From Archangium sp. (lineage in GTDB: Bacteria; Myxococcota; Myxococcia; Myxococcales; Myxococcaceae): a stretch of DNA of 18,706 bases. This document shows, piece after piece, positions 1 to 6,271 of this stretch. The stretch spans positions 1 to 18,706 of the forward strand of contig JAEUJR010000003.1 of the NCBI GenBank assembly GCA_016793585.1, in the 5' to 3' direction. The notes beneath the pieces are model-generated. The model was not told the origin of the DNA, did not search any database, and worked only from the letters and a program-made list of their open reading frames with translations. Position numbers and translations under genes: made by a program. Within the stretch, counting starts at the first letter, position 1. Every line of letters starts with the position of its first letter.

Positions 1-1
1 G

Positions 2-397
2 TACGTCTCCGACTCGCGCACCGTCGAACGGTACGAGGCGCTCGGCGGCATGGCGGCGCTCGACAACCGCGGAAAAGACGTCGCGCTCGGGCCCGCGGCC
101 GTGCAGACGCTAGTGCAGATGACGCAGGCGTGGTGCAAACGCGCCATCGAGAAGCCGGGCAACACCGCGGTGCTCCGCCACGTCACGCTCGCCGACAAGA
201 GCGCGACGAAGGCGGCCGACATCAAGAAGAACATCGCCGCGCTGCACCTGCGCATGCTCTCGGAGCCCGCCACCGACGACACCGTCGAGGCGCTCTACAC
301 GAAGGTCTACCTGCCCCTCGAAGCGACGAACACCAAGGCCGCGTGGACGGCCGTGTGCGCGAGCTTCATGCGTCACCCTCAGTGGCTGAGCTTCTGA
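2..397 (+). CDS. C-terminal part of an unidentified protein encoded upstream of a DUF1501 gene (5' end outside window)
   Basis: The frame is open from the first bases of the window, so the ATG at 50 is probably internal and about 131 C-terminal residues are present. The fragment is mostly helical and ends in A-W-x-x-V-C-x-x-F-x-R-H-P-x-W. This resembles the closing helix of the large proteins (DUF1549/DUF1553, DUF1592 or DUF1800 types) that commonly precede DUF1501 genes. That comparison is from memory and the family is not established. The stop lies 9 nt before the next ATG and overlaps its GAAGAGG ribosome-binding site (396-402), so the two genes are probably co-transcribed and translationally coupled. 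No catalytic motif is visible in the fragment. Coding is well supported; function is unknown. Confidence 0.75.
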   Translation, partial: YVSDSRTVERYEALGGMAALDNRGKDVALGPAAVQTLVQMTQAWCKRAIEKPGNTAVLRHVTLADKSATKAADIKKNIAALHLRMLSEPATDDTVEALYTKVYLPLEATNTKAAWTAVCASFMRHPQWLSF

Positions 398-406
398 AGA
401 GGCCCC

Positions 407-1990
407 ATGCGAAACACCTCACGACGACAGCTGCTCAAGTGGTCTCTCGGCGCCTCTCAGCTCGCGCTGCTCGAGCGCTTCAACCTGCTCGGCTCAGCGC
501 GGGCGCACGCCCAGACGATGGACACGCCGACGCGCCTGGTGGTGCTCTACGTCCCCGGAGGGTTCCGGCCGCAGTACGCGTTCTGGCCGGGCACCGACGC
601 ACAGGTCGAACAGAACGTGCCCGACCCTGGCGGGTTCGCCGGTGAGCCGACGTTCTTCCGGGCAGCCGACTTGATGGACCTCGCTCCCGGCGACGGGCGC
701 TTTCCCGCGTTGCGCGTGTGGCGCTCGTGGAACCCGGCGATGCCGCAGGAGCGGAACGGCACACCGTACACGCCGTCGATGTACGGCTACGTGAACTGGG
801 CGCTGCACGAGAACGTCGCCATCGCGCACGGCATCGACCAGGGCACCGCCGACCACGCGAGCGCCTTCGTCTCGGCGATGTGCGGCGTGCCCAGCCCCGA
901 CTTCCGCGCGCCGGCGTTGCACTCGGTCGTCGCCAACCACTTCTTCGCGCAGACGAAGGAGCAACGCCCCCTGCCCTTCGTCACCATCACCAGCGAGCGC
1001 GGGCTCCCTCAAGCCACGGGCCTGCCCTCACACGCGGCGCCGGTGCGCGTGCCCAGCATCGAGGCGCTCAAACCCCAGCTGTCGACGAAGCCAGCCGACA
1101 ACCCGTGGTGGGCCGGGCTCGAAGCGCGCACCGCGAAGCCAGAGCTCAACTTCGACGGCTCTCCCACCGGCTCGATGATTCAGACGACGCCGCTCGAGGA
1201 CTACACGCTCGGCGTACCTGGAGCCTTCAAGGGCAAGTCGTCGGTCAAGACCGACGCGTTCCTCGAGCAGCTGCACGGCTCGTTGCGCAGCGTCTCGCGC
1301 GTGCTGGCGGCCGATGTGGTGACGGTGCTCGAGCGCACGAAGGGCATCGACGCGTTGACGACGACGCGGCCCGCCTACCTCTCGGGCTACTTGAACTCTG
1401 CGTTCAGCTACACGTTCGGGCTCGCGAACTTCCACATGACGGGGCTCGAGCCGCGCTTCGACATGGCGCTGCGGCTGCTGAAGGCCGACCTCGCCACGGC
1501 CGTTCACGTCTCGATGGGCCTCGACTTCGACACCCACAGCGGGCTCGGCCACGGGTTCTCGTGCGCGCACGGCCGCAACATGTTCGACCTGGTCGCCCGC
1601 TTCCTCGGAGAGCTGAAGAGCACGCCGCTGCCGAACAAGCCGGGCAAGACGCTGCTCGACGACACGCTCGTGGTGATGATGAGCGAGTTCGGCCGCTCGT
1701 GGGCCACCAAGGCCGCGACTGGGTACAACCTGCCCGACGACCACCACCCGTTCACCTCGGTGATGTTCGCGGGCGGCAACGTCGCCAACAACCGCATGGT
1801 GGGCACCTACGACACGCGCGGCTTCGGAATGCCGACCGACATCATCGAAGAGAACGAGCAGCCGAGCCGCCGCGTGCCTCGCGCCGCTGACGTGACGACG
1901 ACGGCCCTGCGCATCATGGGGCTCGGCTTTCACGACTTCTTCATTCCCGGTGGGTTCGGCGAAATCGTGGGGCTGCGGAAGAACGCCTGA
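407..1990 (+). CDS. Tat-exported DUF1501 family protein
   Basis: A 527-residue protein. The N-terminus has a twin-arginine signal (S-R-R-Q-L-L-K at about residues 5-11), a hydrophobic stretch and a likely AHA/Q cleavage site near residue 36, so it should be exported folded. The body matches DUF1501, a group related to the alkaline phosphatase/sulfatase fold. Visible marks are the early L-V-V-L-Y-V-P-G-G strand, D-x-D-T-H-S-G near residue 375, and the D-D-T-L-V-V-M-M-S-E-F-G-R block near 420 followed by the D-D-H-H-P-F and F-A-G-G segments. The D, H and E residues in these blocks are candidate metal ligands. No enzymatic activity is firmly assigned to the family. GAAGAGG at 396-402 supports the start. 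It is slightly longer than many members, with no sign of truncation. Family call strong; role unknown. Confidence 0.88.
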   Translation: MRNTSRRQLLKWSLGASQLALLERFNLLGSARAHAQTMDTPTRLVVLYVPGGFRPQYAFWPGTDAQVEQNVPDPGGFAGEPTFFRAADLMDLAPGDGRFPALRVWRSWNPAMPQERNGTPYTPSMYGYVNWALHENVAIAHGIDQGTADHASAFVSAMCGVPSPDFRAPALHSVVANHFFAQTKEQRPLPFVTITSERGLPQATGLPSHAAPVRVPSIEALKPQLSTKPADNPWWAGLEARTAKPELNFDGSPTGSMIQTTPLEDYTLGVPGAFKGKSSVKTDAFLEQLHGSLRSVSRVLAADVVTVLERTKGIDALTTTRPAYLSGYLNSAFSYTFGLANFHMTGLEPRFDMALRLLKADLATAVHVSMGLDFDTHSGLGHGFSCAHGRNMFDLVARFLGELKSTPLPNKPGKTLLDDTLVVMMSEFGRSWATKAATGYNLPDDHHPFTSVMFAGGNVANNRMVGTYDTRGFGMPTDIIEENEQPSRRVPRAADVTTTALRIMGLGFHDFFIPGGFGEIVGLRKNA

Positions 1991-2020
1991 CGTGAAGGTG
2001 CGCACCGGGCAGAGCTTGTG

Positions 2021-2026
2021 TAGATC
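2021..2026 (+). promoter_or_regulatory. Candidate -10 element (TAGATC) for the L,D-transpeptidase gene
   Basis: A TAGATC hexamer lies 6 nt before the ATG at 2033. The same bases contain an in-frame TAG, so the coding frame cannot extend upstream of 2033. The GAAGG at 2027-2031 is only 1 nt from the ATG, too close for a normal Shine-Dalgarno site. This fits a leaderless or near-leaderless transcript. No convincing -35 box was identified. Confidence 0.35.
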
Positions 2027-2032
2027 GAAGGC

Positions 2033-2935
2033 ATGCCCGCTCCAGTGAACGGCTCCGGCCGCACGCCCCAGGTTCCGCAGACGACGCCTTCGACCACGCC
2101 GACCGCGCCCGCGGCTCCGAGCACGACGCCCGCACAGCCGGGGTGGACGCCAGCCGTTCGTGACGGCAGCGGCCGCTCGACCCCGTCGCTGCTCAACCAG
2201 CGCTTCGCCGGAGACGGTCAGCTCGGCCAGGTGCTCGGCGGCGGTCAGGCGCTCGGCACGGGAGCGAAGGGCGACGGCGTGAAGAAGTTCCAGCAGGCGA
2301 TGAGCGACATGGGCTTCGCGCTGCCTGGGTCGGCCGACGGCAGCTTCGGGCCGCAGACCGCGAAGTCCGTTCGGAACTTTCAGGTGAACGCGTCGAAGAT
2401 GTTCCCCGACGTTCGGCCCACCGGCACCATCGACGCCGCGACGCTGCGCGCCCTCGACCAGTTGGCTCCAGCGCCCGGGCAGCAGGGCCAGACGAAGAAC
2501 ATTCCTTCGCCGTTCTACGACGGCAAGCCGGTGCGCGTGGTGGTGCTCAAAGACGAACACCGCACGTTCCTCTTCGACAAGAACGGCAAGCTCGAGAGCA
2601 TCTTCCAGAACGCCGTGGGCGCGAAGGCGACCTCGACCGACGAAGGCCTCAAGAAGGTGACGACGAAGCTCGACGAGCGCGCGACGCTCGAGGCAGGTCA
2701 GCGGCTGTGGGGCGGGCCGGTGTTCGGGCCGCGCATGCTCGACCTCTCGTGGGCCGACGGGCGCCGCTCGGGTGAAGAGCTGCACGGCACGAGCGCGCCG
2801 AAGCAGCTCGGCGAAGACGTCAGCCACGGCTGCGTGCGCCACTCGAACACCGACATCGTGAAGCTCTACGACGCGCTGTCGGTGGGAGACGGCGTCGCCA
2901 TCGTCAGCGGCCTCAAAGACGCGCACCTGCGCTGA
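2033..2935 (+). CDS. Peptidoglycan-binding L,D-transpeptidase (YkuD fold)
   Basis: A 300-residue protein with three parts. Residues 1-75 are a Pro/Thr/Gly-rich, probably disordered segment. Residues about 78-144 are a PG_binding_1 domain (K-K-F-Q-Q-A-M, F-G-P-Q-T, V-R-N-F-Q, G-x-I-D-A-A-T-L). Residues about 167-296 are a YkuD catalytic domain. The active-site signature S-H-G-C-V-R-H-S-N is at 264-272, with Cys267 as nucleophile and His251 in L-H-G-T as the conserved upstream His. Such enzymes form 3-3 peptidoglycan cross-links or attach proteins to the wall in the periplasm. Oddly, there is no signal peptide or lipobox, and an in-frame TAG 12 nt upstream rules out a longer N-terminus. Its 3' end overlaps the convergent DUF4345 gene by 23 bp. 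Enzyme class is secure; route to the wall is not. Confidence 0.9.
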   Translation: MPAPVNGSGRTPQVPQTTPSTTPTAPAAPSTTPAQPGWTPAVRDGSGRSTPSLLNQRFAGDGQLGQVLGGGQALGTGAKGDGVKKFQQAMSDMGFALPGSADGSFGPQTAKSVRNFQVNASKMFPDVRPTGTIDAATLRALDQLAPAPGQQGQTKNIPSPFYDGKPVRVVVLKDEHRTFLFDKNGKLESIFQNAVGAKATSTDEGLKKVTTKLDERATLEAGQRLWGGPVFGPRMLDLSWADGRRSGEELHGTSAPKQLGEDVSHGCVRHSNTDIVKLYDALSVGDGVAIVSGLKDAHLR

Positions 2936-3335
2936 GCGGAGCGTTCGGCACCAGCCGGCGCAACCACCAGATGAAGAGCGGCGCTCCCACGAGCTCGAGC
3001 GCCGTGAAGAAGATGAAGGGCGCGGGTGGCAGGCCCACCTGCAGCATGGCAAGCGCGCGGCCGAGGCCGCCCACGCCAATCACCACCCAGAGCCAGATGA
3101 TGAAGGTCGCGCGCCGGTCGAGCTGACGCAGGCCCCAGATCATCAACAGGCCGAGGCCGAGCCACACGCCGCCGAAGAAGCGCAGGTTGCTGTCGAGCAC
3201 CCGGTGCGCCGGCGACGACAGGTCGAGCTGCGGCGCGAGCAACGAAGTACCGAAGAGCAGCTCGACCGCGCCGGTGAGCAGCGGCACCAGGGTCAGCACC
3301 GCCATCAACACCACGAAGACGCGCCGTGAGTTCAT
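2913..3335 (-). CDS. DUF4345 family integral membrane protein
   Basis: About 140 residues with four hydrophobic segments, matching small DUF4345 membrane proteins. The block V-L-D-S-N-L-R-F-F-G-G-V-W-L-G-L-G near residues 45-61 is the most telling feature. An in-frame GTG exists at 3344, but the ATG at 3335 is preferred: it gives M-N-S-R-R ahead of the first helix, and the GTG is only 2 nt from the probable -10 element. The function of the family is unknown. It is divergent from a TetR regulator with a palindrome between the two starts, so it is very likely that regulator's target. The 3' end overlaps the L,D-transpeptidase gene by 23 bp on the opposite strand. Confidence 0.82.
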   Translation of the reverse strand: MNSRRVFVVLMAVLTLVPLLTGAVELLFGTSLLAPQLDLSSPAHRVLDSNLRFFGGVWLGLGLLMIWGLRQLDRRATFIIWLWVVIGVGGLGRALAMLQVGLPPAPFIFFTALELVGAPLFIWWLRRLVPNAPLSAGARL

Positions 3336-3347
3336 GCTCGGCACCCT

Positions 3348-3366
3348 ATCTAAGCACTGCTAAGAT
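3348..3366. promoter_or_regulatory. Palindromic operator between the DUF4345 and TetR genes
   Basis: ATCTAAGCACTGCTAAGAT is a 19-bp inverted repeat: 8 of 9 base pairs match around a central C at 3357. It is the only strong palindrome in the short divergent gap. It overlaps TAAGAT (3361-3366), the likely -10 of the regulator, and most of TAGATA (3352-3347, minus strand), the likely -10 of the DUF4345 gene. A TetR dimer here could repress both genes and autoregulate. Binding is inferred from position and symmetry. Confidence 0.7.
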
Positions 3367-3372
3367 GTCACC

Positions 3373-3972
3373 ATGGGCTACCACCACGGGGCGCTCTTCG
3401 ACTCTCTGATCGACGCTGCCGGGGCCGTGTTGGAGGCCGACGGGCTCGAGGCGTTGTCGCTGCGCGAGGTCGCGCGGCGGGCCGGCGTCAGCACGGCGGC
3501 GCCGTACCACCACTTCGCCGACAAACAGGCGCTGCTGGTCGCGCTCGCCATCGACGGCTTCGGCGACCTCGAGGCGGCGCTGGTGCGCACGACCGCGAAG
3601 GTGAAGTCGTCTCGCGCGCGGCTTCAGGCGGTAGCCGATGGTTACCTGCGCTTCGCGAAGCAACGCCCGGCGCTCTACCAGCTCATGTTCTCGCCGCTCC
3701 TCGCCGGCGCGCGTCGAGCCGGCCCCCTCTTCGAGGCGAGCCAGCGCGCGCTGTCGGTGCTCCGGGGCGCCGTGCTCTCGGGAAAGACGGGCGCCGATGG
3801 CGTCGACGTGTTGCTGGCCTGGGCGCTCGGGCATGGCGTCGCCTCGCTGGTCGAGCTCGGGCTCTTCGACGGCCCGTCGCTCGGCGCACCCAAGCACGTC
3901 GACCAGCTCGTGATGGAGCGCCTGGTCGTTCTTCTGTCGGCGCGCGGAGGGCGGAAACCGCCCCTGAAGTGA
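3373..3972 (+). CDS. TetR/AcrR transcriptional regulator with WHG-type C-terminal domain
   Basis: 199 residues. The N-terminal TetR helix-turn-helix spans about residues 5-55: Y-H-H-G-A-L, A-L-S-L-R-E-V-A-R-R-A-G-V-S, then A-P-Y-H-H-F-A-D-K-Q-A-L-L. The motif A-A-P-Y-x-H-F-x-D-K and the opening YHHG are typical of regulators with a WHG (TetR_C_33) ligand-binding domain, which fills the remaining ~140 residues. The ligand is unknown. It diverges from the DUF4345 gene with a 19-bp palindrome in between. TAAGAT lies 6 nt before the ATG and there is no Shine-Dalgarno sequence, so the mRNA is probably leaderless. The 103-bp gap to the convergent P450 gene holds no gene. Repression of the neighbour is inferred from arrangement. 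Confidence 0.9.
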   Translation: MGYHHGALFDSLIDAAGAVLEADGLEALSLREVARRAGVSTAAPYHHFADKQALLVALAIDGFGDLEAALVRTTAKVKSSRARLQAVADGYLRFAKQRPALYQLMFSPLLAGARRAGPLFEASQRALSVLRGAVLSGKTGADGVDVLLAWALGHGVASLVELGLFDGPSLGAPKHVDQLVMERLVVLLSARGGRKPPLK

Positions 3973-4075
3973 CACTCGTTCTGCACTTCTCGGGACCCGG
4001 GGTGTCAGGTCTCTTGCGCTCAATGCTGGCCGTCGACCTGATGGCTGAGTCTGACGAGCGGTCTCGCGACGCTGA

Positions 4076-5440
4076 TCAGCGCGGTGACGCGACGACCTGC
4101 ACGCCTCCGAGTGGACGCAACGTGATGACGGGCTCTGGCGTGAACTGCTGCCCTGGCACCAGCGACAGATGCATGCGCTGCAGCACCGTGGCGAGCACGA
4201 GCGTCGCTTCGACCATCGCGAACGTGTCTCCGATGCACTTTCGCTGGCCCATGCTGAACGGCAGGTACGCGCCCTTCACTGGCTGCGGCGCGTCGGCGGC
4301 GAAGCGCTCGGGGTCGAAGGCCTCGGGGTCTGTCCAGAAGCCCGGGTGCCGGTGCAGCGCGTACGAGCAGATGAACACGATGGCGTCTTTCGGCAGCGTG
4401 ACGCCGTCGACGACCTCGGTCTCGACCACGCGGCGCGCGAGCGACCACACGGGCGGGTACAGGCGCATCGACTCCTTCAGCACCATCGCCGTGTAGGTCA
4501 GCTTCGGTACGTCGCTCATGGTCGGCACGCGGCCGCCGAGCACCTCGTTCAGCTCCTTCACCAGCCGCTGCTCGACCTGCGGCGACTTGCCCAGGAGCAC
4601 CATCGTCCACGCGAGCGCGTTCGCCGTCGTCTCGTGCCCCGCGAGGAAGATGGTCATCACCTCGTCGCGCAGCTGCTCGTCGCTCATGCCTTCGCCGGTC
4701 TCGGGGTCGCGCGCCTCCATCAACATCGCGAGCAGGTCGTTCTTCGGGCCCGAGCCGTCACGGCGGGAGCCGATCATTCCCAGCACCACGCGGTCGAGCT
4801 GCGAGAGCGCCTTCTGAAAGCCGCGGTTGCGTGGCGTCGGCACCCACTCGGGCAACCCGAAGGGGTGCAGCGTGCGATGAATGAGGTGCTCGAGCGCGAC
4901 GGTGATGGCCTGGCCGACCTCGCTCGCCGACGAGGTGACGTCGCTCGACAGCAGCGTCTCGCCCACCAGCCGCAGCGTCACGCGCATGAACTCGTTCGCG
5001 ACGTCGAAGGGCCTGCCCGGTTGCCACGCGTTCACCATGTCGGAGGCGGCGGTCGTCATCATCTCGCCGAAGGCCAGCATGCGCTCACGGTGGAACGCCG
5101 GCTGCGCGATGCGGCGCTGGCGCTTCCAGAACTCGCCTTCGCTGGTGACGAGCCCGTTGCCGAGCACCTTGCGCAACATCTCGTAGCCGCGCGTCTGCTT
5201 CACGTAGTTGCGGGAATTGCCGACGAGCACGTGCTCGACCAGCTTCGGGTCGCTGATGATGAAGCCCTCGACGAGCGGCAGCGGCAGCCGCACGACGGGG
5301 CTGTGCTCGAGCGTCGCGCGCTCCATCACGCGCAGCGGGTTCTTCTGCAGCTCGGGCAACACGCCGAGCACGGGCACGCCGGGCAGCGACTGCATGGGAA
5401 ACGGAGTCGACCTCGACGCGGGGGCTGGTGTCACGTTCAT
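4076..5440 (-). CDS. Cytochrome P450
   Basis: A soluble bacterial P450 of about 454 residues; numbering below counts from an ATG three codons upstream (5449). The C-helix W-K-R-Q-R-R-I-A-Q-P-A-F-H is present. The I-helix oxygen-activation motif A-G-H-E-T-T is at about 270-275, E-S-M-R (ExxR) at 326-329, and the heme loop F-S-M-G-Q-R-K-C-I-G has Cys405 as the axial thiolate. No N-terminal membrane anchor is seen. Substrate and redox partner are not encoded nearby. The ATG at 5440 is chosen because the one at 5449 overlaps the probable -10 element TATTAT (5453-5448). The gene diverges from a TetR regulator across a palindrome and is probably its target, so it is likely induced by a small molecule. 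Enzyme class is certain; subfamily not assigned. Confidence 0.93.
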   Translation of the reverse strand: MNVTPAPASRSTPFPMQSLPGVPVLGVLPELQKNPLRVMERATLEHSPVVRLPLPLVEGFIISDPKLVEHVLVGNSRNYVKQTRGYEMLRKVLGNGLVTSEGEFWKRQRRIAQPAFHRERMLAFGEMMTTAASDMVNAWQPGRPFDVANEFMRVTLRLVGETLLSSDVTSSASEVGQAITVALEHLIHRTLHPFGLPEWVPTPRNRGFQKALSQLDRVVLGMIGSRRDGSGPKNDLLAMLMEARDPETGEGMSDEQLRDEVMTIFLAGHETTANALAWTMVLLGKSPQVEQRLVKELNEVLGGRVPTMSDVPKLTYTAMVLKESMRLYPPVWSLARRVVETEVVDGVTLPKDAIVFICSYALHRHPGFWTDPEAFDPERFAADAPQPVKGAYLPFSMGQRKCIGDTFAMVEATLVLATVLQRMHLSLVPGQQFTPEPVITLRPLGGVQVVASPR

Positions 5441-5447
5441 GCGAGAC

Positions 5448-5453
5448 ATAATA
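5448..5453 (-). promoter_or_regulatory. Candidate -10 element (TATTAT) of the P450 gene
   Basis: TATTAT on the minus strand matches 5 of 6 consensus TATAAT bases and lies 7 nt before the ATG at 5440, the spacing expected for a leaderless mRNA. It overlaps the left edge of the palindrome at 5451-5470, so a bound repressor would block it. Confidence 0.45.
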
Positions 5454-5470
5454 TGAGCGCACGCTCACAT
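5451..5470. promoter_or_regulatory. Palindromic operator between the P450 and TetR genes
   Basis: ATATGAGCGCACGCTCACAT is a 20-bp inverted repeat in which 8 of 10 pairs match. The core is the perfect pair TGAGCG / CGCTCA separated by 2 bp (5454-5467). It sits in the 61-bp divergent gap and overlaps the P450 -10 element. Symmetry, size and location fit a TetR-family operator; binding is inferred. Confidence 0.72.
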
Positions 5471-5501
5471 CTTCGACTCGCTTTCGGGAACCGCCGCCGC
5501 C

Positions 5502-6161
5502 ATGACACCCCAGCCCGCTGAATTCGTTCGCAAACTCCCCACCCAGGCGCGGGCGCAGCACACGGTGAACGCGATTCTCCGAGCGACAGCTCACATTCTC
5601 AAGACGAAGGGCTACGCCGAGTGCAGCACCAACGCGGTGGCGAAGAAGGCGGGCGTCTCCATCGGCTCGCTGTACCAGTACTTCCCCTCGAAGGAGGCGC
5701 TCATCACCGCGCTCGCCGAGGAGCACGCACAGAAGGCGCGCGACCTGATGCTCGAGAGCATCGCCGCGGCGGCCGCCCAGCCGCGCTCGGTCGAAGAGAT
5801 GGTGCGCGCGTACATCGCCGCGATGGTGCGGCTGCACGCCGACGACCCCGAGCTGCATCGCGTGTTGATGGAGCAGCTGCCCGGCATTCGCGTCGGGGTG
5901 CTGGCCATGCAGCGCGCGTCGAATCAGACGGCGGGGCTCGTGCGCGCGTGGCTCGAGGCGCATCGGTCGCAGCTGCGTGAGGTCGACGTCGAGGTGGCCA
6001 CCTACGTGCTCATCACGAGCGTCGAAGCGGTGACGCACCTTCGGCTGATGGACCGGCCCGCCCAGCTCGACACCGAGACGCTGGTCGACGAGCTGAGCGA
6101 GCTGGTGCTGCGCTACCTCGGCATCGCCCCGACGAAGAAGCCCCACCGGCGCAGGGGCTGA
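5502..6161 (+). CDS. TetR/AcrR transcriptional regulator, probable P450 repressor
   Basis: 219 residues. The TetR DNA-binding domain covers about residues 13-65: T-V-N-A-I-L-R-A-T-A-H-I-L, then S-T-N-A-V-A-K-K-A-G-V-S-I-G-S-L-Y-Q-Y-F-P-S-K-E-A-L. The G-S-L-Y-Q-Y-F-P-S-K recognition-helix region is canonical. The rest is helical and ends in a Lys/Arg-rich tail. It diverges from the P450 gene with a TGAGCG-CA-CGCTCA palindrome between them, so repression of the P450 and possibly autoregulation are likely. No clear Shine-Dalgarno sequence precedes the ATG (the leader is GCC-rich). A 110-bp gene-free gap follows before the oxidoreductase, which seems to have its own promoter. Confidence 0.9.
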   Translation: MTPQPAEFVRKLPTQARAQHTVNAILRATAHILKTKGYAECSTNAVAKKAGVSIGSLYQYFPSKEALITALAEEHAQKARDLMLESIAAAAAQPRSVEEMVRAYIAAMVRLHADDPELHRVLMEQLPGIRVGVLAMQRASNQTAGLVRAWLEAHRSQLREVDVEVATYVLITSVEAVTHLRLMDRPAQLDTETLVDELSELVLRYLGIAPTKKPHRRRG

Positions 6162-6257
6162 GCCTGCGGAAGACCGCCCACGAGAGCCGGCAGGCCGCGC
6201 AGGTGACGCGGGGCTGAGCGCGTCGAAGCCCATCAACTGACGGCCGTGCACAGGCGC

Positions 6258-6263
6258 TACGCT
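6258..6263 (+). promoter_or_regulatory. Candidate -10 element (TACGCT) of the molybdopterin oxidoreductase gene
   Basis: TACGCT has the TAnnnT form and lies 8 nt before the ATG at 6272, with no Shine-Dalgarno sequence between. This suggests an independent promoter and a leaderless transcript rather than read-through from the upstream regulator gene. Confidence 0.4.
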
Positions 6264-6271
6264 GCGCGTCC

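Noticed and set aside
1028..3079. A 683-residue open frame on the minus strand across the DUF1501 and L,D-transpeptidase genes
   Set aside because: Its composition is Arg/Val/Glu-rich and typical of antisense frames in high-GC DNA, and it runs across two well-supported genes.
3970..4081. Inverted repeats TGACAC/GTGTCA (3970-4007) and CGCTGATCAGCG (4070-4081) between the convergent TetR and P450 genes
   Set aside because: The first has a 26-nt loop and no U-tract. The second is a 12-bp palindrome with no loop that overlaps the P450 stop codon. Neither is convincing as a terminator or operator.
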